A stretch of DNA of 64,000 nt, taken from NCBI GenBank assembly GCA_037176725.1, contig JAZBRS010000057.1:89797501-89861500 (forward strand). Direction: 5' to 3'. The translations under genes and the position numbers were made by a program. The stretch comes from Posidonia oceanica. Its lineage: Eukaryota > Streptophyta > Magnoliopsida > Alismatales > Posidoniaceae. Positions 1 to 11,159 of the stretch are shown one piece after another. The notes below the pieces were generated by a model. That model searched no databases, was not told the DNA's origin, and saw only the letters and a program-made list of their open reading frames with translations. Numbering within the stretch: the stretch's first letter is position 1; every line of letters starts with the position of its first letter.

Positions 1-487
1 CTTGTTCCACTGCTTTTGGCATGGTACAAGTCAGTCGGTCTGTCCCCCCTTGTCTAGGGGTCGTGTCGGTGTTAGTGGAGGGTACCGCCCATGCTTCAGC
101 AGGGTCGAGGCCACCAATGCACCACCCTGTTATTACCTGAGCTTTGGGCCAGGAGTTAGACAGGGGACCTGCTTTTTCTGACCTGGAGTCTGTCTAAATC
201 CACTGCCCACGAGTGCGTCCTAGTAGGTCATCTACTCAGGACATGCATGGTGAGAGAGCACATCTTAGGACATTCATTTGCATGTGTGCCATTCATGCCA
301 CCCCTAATAACTCTTTATCGCATACAACCTCTAACATCTTTACTCTTTTGCAGGTACGTGCGGGATCCGCTGCCCGGACTCTGAGCGTCCTTCCTCTAAG
401 CTACTTGTCGCTTCCGGCGGTAGCTTTCCTTAGGCTTTACTTCCTTCTCTCTCGTCACAGCTTCCGCTCACTTAGACTCAGTCAGCA
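1..487 (+). other. Leader of element A upstream of gag
   Basis: No convincing coding frame is seen. The region could be 5' untranslated leader or the decayed tail of an upstream ORF1, which relatives carry before gag. A pyrimidine stretch ending in CAG at about 343-353 resembles a splice acceptor but has no visible partner donor. Confidence 0.4.
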
Positions 488-2632
488 ATGGCCCAGTCTG
501 TCGGTGGGCTCCACTTTACCGTTGATTCGGAGGGGTTTACCACTTGGGTCCCTCCAGATTTCACTTCTGTTCGCTCTGTGCCCTCTATGACACCAGGATT
601 CCATCCTCAGGCGTCTAGGGCACTCCCTTCTACTGCGGGTCTTTGGCAAACTTGCGCCACTCCGGATCCGATCGTCGAATCTGTCTCGATGACCGCCCCT
701 TGCGTTCCGGAGGCGCCTCTGACCCCTTCGTCCTTGGGATATGTTGCTCCCGACATCCCTTCTACAGCGGCGACCTTTGCTTTAGGTTCTCAATCTCTTG
801 AGTCTGCCTTCCGGCCGGTCTTGCAATTCAGTGTTCCCACTCACGGGTCTCCTGAAGTGCGGTATCGGCACCTGATGGAGCTTGCCCACACACTGCAGGG
901 TATGGCTCTATCAGTTCGACCCTCTTGTATTCCTGTTGCCCCTGAGGTTCCTCTGCGGCCTGCTGTTGCACACACTGCACTCCTGCCTAGACCATCGCCC
1001 CAGCTACACACTGCACCAGTGATGGGGGCGCGGCATCTGTCTCCTGCTTCTGCACAACACTATGCACTACATACAACTCCATTTCCTGGTGATCAGTCTT
1101 TTGGGCTGGTTGGAGCACAGTATCCCACTGGTTCGCTGCCCAGCATCGCGCCTGTGCAGCAACTGTTGCTCCAACAATCTGTACCTCGCACCACACAGCA
1201 TGTTACCTACCCATCCCCCTTGCATCAAGTTCAGAACCCAGCATACTTTCCTACCTACACTGCACGCATGCACGGATACACCGGCCATCCCGTTGCTCCA
1301 CCAGGCGACGTGATGGTGGATCTGGAGGAGCACTGAGGTGCGACCCACTCGGCGTATGTGGTTCCTACCCCTGCTGCACCATCCCCTATGGCAGCTAATC
1401 TAGACCCCATCAATGACAGAATGGACGTTCTGGAGAAAGTACTACGTCTAGTGCAGGTCAAGGACCACCAGTCTTACCAGTTTCGCGACCTCTGTCTCTT
1501 TCCCGAGGCCGCACTCCCTTTGAAGTTCCGTATCCCGGTCTTCGATAAATACAATGGTAAAGGCTGTCCTATTTCGCATCTGAAGGCTTACTGCGGGGAC
1601 CTTGCTCAGCTTCAGGCTGATGAAAGGCTCCTTATCTGCCTGTTTCAGAAGAGTTTGACCGGCCCCGTACTCAAGTGGTTCACTTCCCTTAACATGGCAG
1701 CGGTTCGAACTTGGACTGATCTTTCTCAGGCCTTCCTTGAGCAGTATGCTTTCAACCTCGACTTGATCCCCAAGAGGGAGGATCTTGTCGCCATCCAGCA
1801 GAGACCCCAAGAGCCATTCAGGGAGTATGTCGGTCACTGGCGCTCCTTAGCCGCCCAAGTCAAAGATAAACCCTCCGAGGAGGATTCTATCGAGATGATC
1901 GTTAAAGGGGCGTTGCCAGTGATTGGGACTCTGCTTTGCATTCAGCACATCACTAGTCATGCATCGCTGATTAGGGCTGGTGTCTGCGTGGAAAGCTCGC
2001 TGCGAAGTGGGCATTTCCCCGCACTTTCTGCATTGGCTAGGCAGGTCAACACCTCCAACAATCGCCACAACAGCAATAATAACAACTCCGCTCCTGACTG
2101 TTCCGAACAGCGCACTGAAGCACGTGTCAATCTTCCTGAAGAGCCTGCCTATGCAGAGAGTCAACTAGACCCTTTTCCGCTAGAGCACGCACCTAATTTT
2201 GCACCCACTGAGCACTCTATCACCGTCGAGCCTGTGCATCATGTCGCACTCGCTCGGCAAGGACTCCATCCAGGGCAAAGACGACCTCGTCGGGCTGAGT
2301 GTGATTACACGCCTCTCCCCGAACCACGGAGCGTCATCTTCCCTCAAGTTGAGTCGCTCCTGAGGCTCCCGGCTGTCCGTCCATCACCAAATCCCCCTCC
2401 GTGGTGGCATGATACGGATCAGTTCTGCAGTTTCTATCGGGCCACCGGGCACTCGACGGACAACTGCCTCGCTCTCCGGGATGCCGTTCAACGCCTGATC
2501 GACCGCAGGATCATCAGCGTTGGCGAGCAGGAGCCTGCACATACGCATACACCTGCACTTGCACTTGCACACCTTAGTGTAGCCAATCCTTCCTCCGTCG
2601 GAACATCGGGGGGTTACCCCAATCTTTTCTGA
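488..2632 (+). pseudogene. gag: Tat/Ogre-type gag with one in-frame stop
   Basis: Capsid and nucleocapsid polyprotein of a Ty3/gypsy element. Two stretches in the same frame (488-1336 and 1358-2632) are separated by a single TGA at 1334-1336, giving about 714 codons overall. The first 280 residues are Pro/Thr/Ser/His-rich and low in complexity. The retrotransposon gag domain follows, with FRIPVFDKYNGKG and later LTGPVLKWFTSL, then a terminal half-finger in Tat style (CSFYRATGHSTDNC) and DAVQRLIDRR. The frame ends without a fused protease. Start chosen as the first ATG of the long frame; an earlier start in the lost 5' region cannot be excluded. Confidence 0.8.
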
Positions 2633-3056
2633 ATCCTGCTCTGCTCTGGTGGATCCTTCTGGTCCCCATCGGCGCGATCCCCTTCTTCTGTCCTCCCTAT
2701 CTTGTCCGAGGGATGCTCGGGGATGCAACGGCAGCATCGACAGCAAGACCAGGTGCAGCGTCATCTAGGTAAGTTCTTCTCCAACTTTTGCAACCCCAGT
2801 GCTCCCCGCACTGCCAACAGTGGACCCCGCCAACAACATCAGCAGCGTAGGAGCGAACCCAGCGCCTCCCTCCCGAGGTTGCTGACAGGTAAGCCCTTCT
2901 AACCTCTCTTTTGTTTTCTGCATTGTCTTTTCTTTTCGTTTTATTTTATTTTTGCGGTTTTTTCGCCTTGCTTGAAAATCATAAAAAGCATAAAATCAAC
3001 AAAACTCATTAAAAAGCATGCATCCCTTCTACTTCTTGCATTCATCTCATCATTCG

Positions 3057-5400
3057 AGTTGGCAACCCTAACTGCTCGGCGATAGGTCCGTTAACCTGTC
3101 ATCCTCGGGTTGATATCCCTAACTATTCGGCGATAGGTCCGTTAACCTATCACTCTGCATATTCTGCTGCACACATTTGCCACTCTCTGCACATATCATC
3201 TCATTTATCACTCTACACATTCCTCTGCACATTCACGCCATCCTACACATATTTATCACTCTGCATGCTCATTTTGCACATATCTGTCATCATGCATATC
3301 ACCTTCTGCACATACATGCCATTTCTTGCATCCTATAAAGCACAAAAACGCCAAAAAAATCAAGAAAATCAAAAAACACAAAAATATTTTCTCGCATTGC
3401 TGTTGGTTTTCCCTTTTATGTTTTCTTAAACCTAAAAAACCATAAAAAATACAAAACCGATGCAAAAACCTAAAAACATGCTTGTCCCTTCCCTTCTAAA
3501 AAATACAAAACCCATAAACATTTGTATAATCAGAAACCTAGCTATGGACAAGCAAGCAGCGCTTGGAGGATGTCAAGCAGTGACAATCTCAGGCAGAACT
3601 CACTCGAACAGCGCCATCTCTTGCATGTGGCTACAAAGTGAGATTGAGAGCAGAATAGAGCATCTCGTTGAGTTTTAGAACACTACAAGCGAAATCCACC
3701 TTATCAAGAGAGTCCACCGAACATGGAGAGGACCGAAGCAGAGCGGAGCATAGCCAGAGGCTGTAAGCACACATCGCAGAGGCTGAGGGTGTCCGCTGAT
3801 CAGCCGAACTCTTAATGCCTCATCAGGGACCGCTACCCCAAGAGGGCGAGGACATGCATATCCCAAAAGAATAGAGATCATGTGAGCAAAAGAATATGAT
3901 AACTTGATATGCATGCTGAGCGCAAAAGAAAAATGAAGAAAGAAGTTGAAGAAAGAAGGCGCTCATGAGAGGAGTGATTCGGATGAGCGTCAAAGCCACC
4001 TCAGTTATCAACATCAAGCGCCACACTGGCAACTGCACAATACATCATATCTGGAGGACCTGGCCCCACCCTCCGAGCGCAAAGCATGCTCCAACCCCTG
4101 TGCAGACAACACTTATTTCCAAGAAGGCTAGATGCAGATCCAATCACTCATGAGGGGAAAAGAAACATCATCCTGTGAGCGTCAAAAGCGGTAGTCGGTC
4201 CCCGAGGAATTAAGACGGAGGCCGTGAAGCTGCATCCAACGCTTCTGCTACCTACCTGCAGCCAAAGGCTATTCTCTGCGAAGCCAAAGCCTCATCCTGA
4301 GCCAAGAGTGAGAAAGAGAGCCACCGACCACAACTCGGCATGGCGTTGCTCGAGGATCGAGTCTCCTGAGTCAGGAAGTACAGAAGCACCCTTTTAGCGC
4401 AGTTGCTTTTGAGTCCAAAGCCACCAAAAAATGCATTCTGTAATAACTTACCTTCTCTTCACCCTGTTTTCGAAAATCGGAGCCAAGGATGAGCACTCTT
4501 TGCCTGACCTCGCTCAGAGGCTCTGCGTTTTTCAAAGTTTTGCCGCCCACCGCGTTGGGTAGGTCCTTGATGACCGGCATGTCCCTCGTTTGTCACCTCG
4601 TGACGCTACGAAGCATGCCCGCGCTGAGACCATTGCACACCCACCACGGGGGGTTTCCTATTTTCTATGTATCCGTCCGCATTCCTCATTCTTTGCATCC
4701 GGGCTGGCACCCCTAACTGCTCGGCGATGGGTTCGTCAACCTATCATCCATCCGCCCATTCATCCACCCTTGCATTCTGGTGCCAGGGGCGCTTCGGTTG
4801 TCCCCTGGTATCATCCTGATACCAGGGACATCTTTTTTGGCTATCCTGTGGTATCGTCCCCCTCGCTCAATCGGGTTGGCAGCCCTAAACTGCTTGGCGA
4901 TGGGTCCGTCAACCTATCACATTGCATTCTTTGTTCCATTGCATTCCCCACGCCGTCAAGTCAAGCCACCAAACATCCCCAGCCAATCACTCCCGGGCTG
5001 GCACCCCTAACTGCTCGGCGATAGGTTCGTCAACCTATCATCCATTCATCTATCCATCCTCGCATTTCGGTGCCAAGAGCGCTTCGGCTGTCCCCTGGTA
5101 TCATCCTGATACTAGGGGCATCTTTTTTGCTGCCCCTTGGTATCCCACTTCCATCTGCATTGGGCTAACATCCCCAACTGTCGCGGGAGCGTCTCTGGAC
5201 CTCTGCCGCACCTTTTGGTTCGGTATCCCGCCCCCTTTCCACCCTCATTCGGGCTGATAGCCCTAAACTATCCGGTGATGAGTCCGTTAACTCCTCATTC
5301 AGGCTGATAGCCCTAACTATCCGGTGGTGAGTCCGTCAACTCTTTAGAGGGCCGATACCCCCTAACTATCCGGCGATAAGTCCGTTAACTTATCACCCCT
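3057..5400 (+). repeat. Dispersed about 45-bp hairpin repeat, GATAGGT-CCGTT-ACCTATC type
   Basis: About eight copies of a unit containing CCCTAACT, TCGGCGATAGGTCCGTTAA and CCTATCA. They lie near 3057-3108, 3109-3155, 4701-4751, 4875-4920, 4998-5043, 5252-5300, 5301-5345 and 5345-5395. Each contains an inverted repeat; arm bases vary between copies (GATAGGT, GATGGGT, GATGAGT, GATAAGT) and the opposite arm mostly varies with them. Confidence 0.75.
4803..4827 (+). repeat. Perfect 11-bp inverted repeat around TCC
   Basis: Arms CCCTGGTATCA and TGATACCAGGG with a 3-base spacer. A second copy at 5093-5117 has one mismatch in the right arm. Element B carries the same locus in reverse at about 47983-48000 with shorter arms, and in both elements it is followed by a GCGCTTCGG block (read in element sense). 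Confidence 0.8.
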
Positions 5401-5452
5401 TTCGTCATAGTTTAATAGCATTGTGTTGCATGGCATTAGCACCACATCATCG

Positions 5453-5905
5453 CACGGACATGGCGTGCTTAGGATTCAACCCTTGACTAGCGTATTGCCT
5501 AAGGTATCATCCTCGGCACCCACAAGACTTTCGCAGCTTGCCGGCTTTGGATGATACTCGCAGTAGTGCGCGGCCTTGGGATCGTTTTTTCAGTTTCGCA
5601 TGTCCGGCGTTCCATTGTTTATACACTGCATAACATTAGCATTTCATTGCATGACATCATATAGCTTCCTTGTGTCCTCTATAGAGTCAGTCCTAGTACT
5701 GCATTCCATCATTGCACGGACATGGCGTGCTTAGGATTCTAACCCCTGGCTCACGTATTGCCTAAGGTATCATCCTCGGCACCCGCAAGACTTTCGTAGC
5801 TTGCCGGCTTTGAATGATACTCGCAGTAGTATGCAGCCTTGGGATCGTTTTCCCGGTTCCGTATGCCCGGCGCTCCACTGTTTATACCCTGCATTCCACT
5901 GCATA
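5453..5905 (+). repeat. Direct repeat, about 190 bp, offset 262 bp
   Basis: A segment beginning CACGGACATGGCGTGCTTAG near 5453 recurs near 5715. Both continue through CGTATTGCCTAAGGTATCATC and the CGCAGTAGT block, ending near GTTTATAC. No coding frame is shared by the two copies. Confidence 0.8.
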
Positions 5906-6510
5906 ACATTGCATAACATTGCACCCTTATTGCGTTGCTACTCCTCTGTGGTCCTTACACTAACTTCCACATTCCGCTTTCCCGGGCATTGCGTGCCCAC
6001 CATCGCATGCACATCCACAGCATCTTTACTTTTCAGCCTTTATTTTCAGCACTTACTTTCAGCCTTTATTTTCAGCACTTTCCTTGTAGTACTTTACTTT
6101 CAGCATCTTTACATTCAGTCTTTTACTTTCAGCACTCGCATCGCCTATGCCTACAGCAGAAGCTTGGCAAACGGCACCCCCGCGCTAGAGCTGCACACCG
6201 CTCAGTGCACCCCCTCGTCCGGCTCTTCCGAAGTATTGTCCGACGATCCTGCATTGCATTCTCTGCCTTTTCCACGTGCATGCATCACCCGCTTTCCCCC
6301 CAGAGGAGTCTAGCGCAATGGGCATTAGCGTAGGCATCACATTTGCATTAGCGTAAGCATTACATCTACATTCATCCGCATTCGGCGACGAGTCATAAAT
6401 TTCGGTGCATCCATCGAATAAGTGACTCACGTCTACAACAACATTTGGATCTCTGGTCAAATGGGGTGTCTTGTCGACCCTGAGCAGCGGCCTCGGTCCC
6501 CTTGACCTTG

Positions 6511-6526
6511 CTCAGGGAGGGGCATC
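6511..6526 (+). promoter_or_regulatory. Polypurine tract of element A
   Basis: CTCAGGGAGGGGCATC directly precedes the LTR start TGTTGACACC. Near-identical tracts abut LTR B (reverse complement at 45803-45818) and LTR C (58450-58465), so it is very probably the plus-strand primer site. Confidence 0.85.
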
Positions 6527-6589
6527 TGTTGACACCCCATTTTGACAGGCTGAATTAATGGATCTCTCGACCGGCTAGGAAAAACCTAA

Positions 6590-8060
6590 AACCACACCCT
6601 CCCTTTCAACCTAAAACCATCCAAAACCTTAACCTAAAACCATCCAAATCTAGGCCCAAACCCACACCTTTCTCTTCCTCTTTCCCCTCAAAACAAGCCC
6701 AAACTCAACCTAGAATCACACCCATTTCCCGAACCCAAAAACTACCCAAAAACCATAGGTAAACTCACCCTTCCCAACTTAGCAAGTCTACCAAAAAGCC
6801 CTTAAAATTTCAAACCAAAACCACTCCCAAAAACCCTAGAAAACCTAGGTAAAACTATTCTTTTTCTACACCCCAAAACCCCTCCAAAACCCTTCCAAAA
6901 TCCAAAACTAAACCCTTGATCCAACACTAGAGACTCTAGGCCACACACCCACCAAATTTCACCCCTTTTCAAAACCTCTAAACCCTCTATTTACCCAAAT
7001 TATCCTTTTCTTTTTCCTGGATTATTCTTTTCTCTCTCCTCTCTCTCTCCTGATTATCCTCCCTCTTTTCACTCCCTTCTCTCCCTTCTTCCTGCCTAGC
7101 TGTGGGCCCACCTTGTACATCTCTCTCCTCTGTATTGTATTTGCATTTTTATTCTATTTTTAGCTTATTCCTTGATTTTCTAATATTTATTTTCCTTCCA
7201 CTCCTCTCTTTCTCCTTTCCTCCTCCACTTCCTCCTTTTCTTTCTCCTTGTCCCTTTCTTTTCTTTTCTTCCACTAAATCCTTAAAAAACCTTTAAAAAC
7301 CTTTGAAAACCTTTAAAATTCTAAAACAAAAGAGAAACAAATCAAAATCCTAAAAAGAAATAATTAAAAACTTAAACAAACAATTAAAAACCAAAACCTA
7401 ACTAAATCCGACTAAAAAAGGGAAATTAAGAATGCCATCTAAAAAATACAAAACAAACAAAAGAAAAATGTTATAAAATCAAGTAAAAAACCAAAATATA
7501 ATCAAAACAAAACAAAAGTAAAAACCTCATTGAAAATAATCAAAAACAAATCCTGAAAAAGAAGAAAACAATTAAAAACCCTAACACAAGTAATTAATTA
7601 AAAAACACATAACAAATCTAAAAGAAACAATCAAAAAACTTGAAACAATTTAAAAACACTTAATTAAAAACTCAATAAGAAAACTTAACTAAAAAATATT
7701 AAAAGAATTTAATAAACAAAATCAAAAAATTTTAAAAAAGACTTAAGGAAAAAAAATCCAAAAAACTAAAAAACTAAAACTCCTCCTAACTAATTAAAAA
7801 GCAATCCATTAAAGAACCCTAATTAAAAAATCCCAACTTAACAAGAAAAACTTAACTAAAAAACAATTAAAAAACTTAACAAACATTTAAACAAAATCAA
7901 AAAACCATTTAAAGAAAACTTAAATCAAAAGAGCAATTAAAAAAAAAACTTAGAAGAAGAAAACCATTAACAAGTTCAAAAGAGTAATTAAAAAACAAAA
8001 AAATTAAAAACAATTCACTTTGAAACAAATCCAAAAAGAAGCAAAACTTAATTAACCCAA
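6590..8060 (+). repeat. G-depleted low-complexity tract in LTR A
   Basis: About 1.5 kb of A/C- and then A-rich sequence with short AAAACC and AATTAAAAA motifs and very few G on the element's sense strand. A pyrimidine-rich run at 7020-7275 is included. The solo LTR has the mirror tract at about 56570-58020, C-depleted on plus and therefore G-depleted in element sense. Confidence 0.75.
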
Positions 8061-8775
8061 TTTTCCTTTTCTTTCTTTCCTTCCTTCTTCCTATTTCTCT
8101 TCTTATTTCCTTTTTCCTTTTTATTTCTTATTTTCTCTTCTCCTACAGCAGCTTTCTTCCTCCTTCCTCTATTCTTGTTTTTTCAGCCAGCACCCTCTCC
8201 CAATCGACAACACACCATTCTGTGCTCCTGCCAAACAGACCCATACTCTAGACCCCTGCCACCACCTTCACCTACGCACAAGAAGAAAACCCCAGTCAGC
8301 CAAGAAACAAGGTGGAAAAAGGTGGAAGGAGGGAGGAGAAACCAGAAATTTAAAAACAAAAGACCAAAAAGAACAGACGATGGGAGAATACATCTAGAAC
8401 ATCCACAGAACTCCTCCCTCTCCCTTGTGCACTCCACCGGAAGAGAAAAGCCAAGCAACCCAAGAATTCAAAACCCAACAGACCTTGACAACCCATCTTT
8501 CTCTTCTAAACTTCCAACACACACACTCCATTGAAGAACTTCCACCACGAGCCTCCTAAAATCCCCAAACTTGGCCACTGGATTCACCCGACAACCACCT
8601 TCACAGAACACCCAAGATCTCCCCCCGAGGCCACCCACGCTTCCGACATTCCACTACAAACACTTTCACCTCCTTTTTTTTTCAAAAACTTCAAACACCC
8701 ATAACTCTCTCCACACCCAGTAGAATCTACTTCTGTTTCTTCCTACACGTTTCCCAGCTAACCACCTAGCCGCCT

Positions 8776-9311
8776 GTGCCCTTGCCTCGGCCTGGAATGC
8801 CGCACCCACCTCAGCCACCGCAGGCGGAGCTCGGCCGGATCAGATCTTCCTCCGGGCGACCAAACTCGCTTCTAGAAGCGTCGTCACCTTCCTCGGAGAC
8901 CAAGGAACTCCCCCGAACCGCCTCAACCACCCAGCACGCCGCCGCACGCCGCCACAACCTCCTCCCGGCCTGCCGAAAACCACCTAGGTGGGTGGCCTCC
9001 TCCAGTGTGCGAAAAGGTAAAACAACCTCCTCGAGCTTCCCCTCTTTCCCCTCTTGCTTCTCGACTTTTCCCCGGGCCGTTTCGTCAACCACGCCGCCCG
9101 CACGAGATCGCCGGAGACGCCTTCTTCTTCGGCACCGGCAGCATCCGCAGCGGCCGCTCAGCGCCCCCGCGCACCACCTGGCGCCGCCTGCTGCTCCGCC
9201 ACGCTCCGACGGCCTCCCCCGTGCTCCGCCCAGGCCACGTTGCGCCGTCCTCCGCCGTTCCAGAGAGCTCGCCGGTGAGCTCCGGCCGTAGCTCCTGTAG
9301 TAGGTAAGCAA
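8776..9311 (+). other. GC- and CpG-rich segment within LTR A, probably non-coding
   Basis: Strongly GC-rich and open in several frames on both strands. The translations are low-complexity Pro/Ser/Arg/Ala sequence and do not match the GC-rich segment at the equivalent place in the solo LTR (54900-55600). It ends at TAGTAGGTAAGC, which resembles a splice donor. Best read as a CpG-rich promoter or leader part of the LTR. Confidence 0.5.
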
Positions 9312-9819
9312 CAGTTTCGTTTTATTTTTATTTTTTTGTTAGCTTAGGATGTTTGCATGTGCATTGCATTTCCATCGTTTAAGCTTTTTAATATTACACG
9401 TAGCTCCTTCCACAGTTGAGGATTCATTTAAATTTGCATTGAAATCATATGAAATTGAGGTTAAAATCTATAGTTGTTTCTATTTACACATCAGTCCGCT
9501 TGCAGTTCATTTTTTTTAATTTTCTTTTAGTTTAGGTCCTGCAACTTAGTTTTATTACTTTTAGGTCCTTTTCTGCATTTTTCCATGCATTGCACCCATG
9601 CATCATCGCATTTAGCACTCTTTTCACACACTCAGGTATGTCTAGCTCCCCTGAATACGGGAGGACCTGTTTTGCACACCCTTAGGCCCCCTTTTACACT
9701 TAGAACCTATCTTCTCCCCTATTCTGGCATTCTGCCTTAAAGTCTGAATGCCTTCAGATCCGACCGTTGGATCTTCTCAACTAAGCTACCTGGGCGACCC
9801 CGGCGGAGCGCTCTTCAGC

Positions 9820-9864
9820 ATGGACCAATCAGATTTCCGATCAGGCATCAGATTTCTAAGGTAA
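9820..9864 (+). other. Conserved 14-codon short ORF ending on a splice-donor-like site
   Basis: Reads MDQSDFRSGIRFLR and stops at TAA, where the stop overlaps AGGTAAGT. The solo LTR has the same ORF at 53704-53748 on the minus strand, equal in length, with six conservative-looking changes and a stop at the same place. Just upstream both copies keep an inverted repeat AGATCC-GACCGTT-GGATCT and a block CGGAGCGCTCTTCAGC. It could be an upstream ORF or simply a splice or leader signal. Confidence 0.35.
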
Positions 9865-9932
9865 GTCCTCTTGAACTTCGGCAGCATCTTTTGCATATCA
9901 TTCGTGTTGCATGGCTTCTATACGCTCTATTT

Positions 9933-10415
9933 CGCTTTGTTTCTTGCACCGTTTTGCATGCCACTTTGTTTCTTGCACCGTTTTGCTTGCCCGACTTTGT
10001 TTCTTGCACCGTTTCGCGTGTCGCTTTGTTTATCGCATCGTTTTGCGTGTCCGACTTTGTTTCTTGCACCATTTTGCGTGCCGCTTTGCTTCTTGCACCG
10101 TTTTGCATGCTCGACTTTGTTTCTTGCACCGTTTTGCGTGCCACTTTGTTTCTTGCACCGTTTTGCGTGCCCGACTTTGTTTCTCGCATCATTTTGCATG
10201 CTGTTTTGTTTCTTACACTGTTTTGCGTGCCTGACTTTATTTCTCACATCGTTTTGCGTGCCGCTTTGTTTCTTACACCGTTTTGCATGCCAGCTTTGTT
10301 TTTCACATCGTTTTGCGTGCCGCTTTGTTTCTTGCACCATTTCGCATGCTGCTTTGTTTCTCGCACTGTTTTACGTGCCGCTTCGTTTCTTGCACCGTTT
10401 TACGTGTCTTACGTT
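9933..10415 (+). repeat. 30-33-bp tandem array in LTR A, about 16 units
   Basis: Units read roughly TTTGTTTCTTGCACC followed by GTTTTGCGTGCC with an optional CGA. The core GCACCGTTTTGCGTGC has inverted ends (GCAC/GTGC). All six frames stay open through much of the array, giving spurious cysteine-rich ORFs. The solo LTR keeps about seven units at 53070-53245. Confidence 0.85.
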
Positions 10416-10699
10416 ATTTCCTCTCGCATGCCGCTCGCATTGCCTGTGTTTCACCGTTGTTTTGTTTTGTCGCCTGCATTTGCATATAGGGCAGTGATGC
10501 TTACTGCCTGGAGTTCTCACGAGCCAGGTTTCGCCCGGTTCGGAACACAGACAGCGTTGCTGAGCGCTTAGACTGCACGTTTACTTTCTTGCATTACATT
10601 CCATCACTTAGAGCACACCTTTGAGCATTTAGATAGGCATTCATTGGCACTTAGGCATTCAAAGTCTGCATTTCCCTGCGTATGCGAGCGTAAGCCTAG

Positions 10700-10770
10700 A
10701 AAGACCGATTCTTGGGCGTGTCGGGGGTGCCTAACACCTTCCCCGCGCGTAACAGGAGTCCTTGCCCTTT
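10700..10770 (+). promoter_or_regulatory. LTR block shared by all Tat/Ogre LTRs in the window
   Basis: Contains GTCGGGGGTGCCTAACACC, then TTCCCCGCGCGTAACAGG and AGTCCTT. Counterparts on the minus strand lie at about 52715-52775 (solo), 43145-43205 (LTR B) and 49930-49990 (LTR C). A second shared block GGTGGCGACTC lies near 10940 (52530, 43010 and 49820 in the others). Their position near the 3' end of the LTR suggests R/U5. Confidence 0.65.
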
Positions 10771-11159
10771 CTCTTGGCCCGCAATGACCATATTGCCCTT
10801 GTCCTAGGCACGAGTCACATCATTTGCATTCATTTGCATCTCATTTCTTTTGCATTGCCTTGCATTGCATCTTTTGCTTGGTTTTGTGTGATTATTCGCG
10901 CATTTCTCCAGTTTTCCTTGTCTCTCGATCTAATAGACTTGGTGGCGACTCCGATTTGTCTTATCTTCTTCTTTTCTTCCCCTTTTTCCCTTTTTTAAAT
11001 GTTTTCGAGTTAAGTCTTCCTTCTCGGACACAACCGCTAATAGTGAGCCTGATTCTGATCGGTGCACGCGAGCTTTGGCAATGTACATGGACGATCTGAA
11101 CACCGAGATTACTACACCAACTACTAATTACTATTTCAATGATGTGTGTCTCATTCATT

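Larger units (their letters stand above)
2633..6510 (+). other. Repeat-rich 3' untranslated region of element A
   Basis: Follows gag directly where pol is expected. It holds dispersed hairpin repeats (3057-3155 and 4701-5400), a CCTGGTATCA hairpin, a 262-bp-offset direct repeat (5453-5905), a TTTACTTTCAGC-type minisatellite (about 6020-6140) and plain A/T-rich DNA between. The last 150 bases before the polypurine tract resemble the corresponding regions of the minus-strand elements at 45803-45990 and 58450-58620. No ORF here resembles a known protein. Confidence 0.75.
1..11066 (+). mobile_element. Element A: 3' part of Tat/Ogre-like Ty3/gypsy retrotransposon, pol deleted
   Basis: Seen: a gag frame (488-2632), then about 3.9 kb of repeat-rich non-coding DNA, then a polypurine tract and a 4.5 kb terminal repeat starting TGTTGACACC. 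No protease, reverse transcriptase, RNase H or integrase lies between gag and the tract. The gag type, very long LTR and tandem-repeat-rich 3' UTR fit the Tat/Ogre lineage. The 5' LTR and primer-binding site are left of the window, so no target duplication can be checked. The same family supplies the minus-strand elements at 42849-64000, with homologous 3' UTR and LTR blocks. Inference: a non-autonomous deletion derivative that would need proteins from a full relative. Confidence 0.85.
6527..11066 (+). repeat. 3' LTR of element A (about 4540 bp)
   Basis: Starts TGTTGACACC and ends near GCCTGATTCTGATCGGTGCA, matching the ends of the solo LTR at 52407-58075 on the other strand. In order it holds a G-poor tract (6590-8060), a GC-rich CpG segment (8776-9311), a conserved block with a 14-codon ORF and a GTAAGT donor (9750-9870), a 30-33-bp tandem array (9933-10415) and two blocks common to all four Tat/Ogre LTRs (10700-10770 and 10938-10952). 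The right boundary is set by homology and a CA dinucleotide and could be off by some bases. Confidence 0.8.

Noticed and set aside
7102..7296. Phe/Leu/Pro-rich small ORF that looks like a membrane protein
   Set aside because: Product of the pyrimidine-rich tract in LTR A; the mirror appears at 57377-57594 in the solo LTR with shifting frames.
8776..9311. Pro/Ser/Arg-rich ORFs on both strands as a possible captured gene
   Set aside because: GC-rich composition keeps all frames open, and the corresponding region of the solo LTR encodes different sequence.
9848..10571. Overlapping long ORFs on both strands rich in Cys/Phe/Leu or Lys/Gln
   Set aside because: They are translations of the 30-33-bp LTR array in every frame; no start context, no homology and no conservation of reading frame length with the solo LTR.
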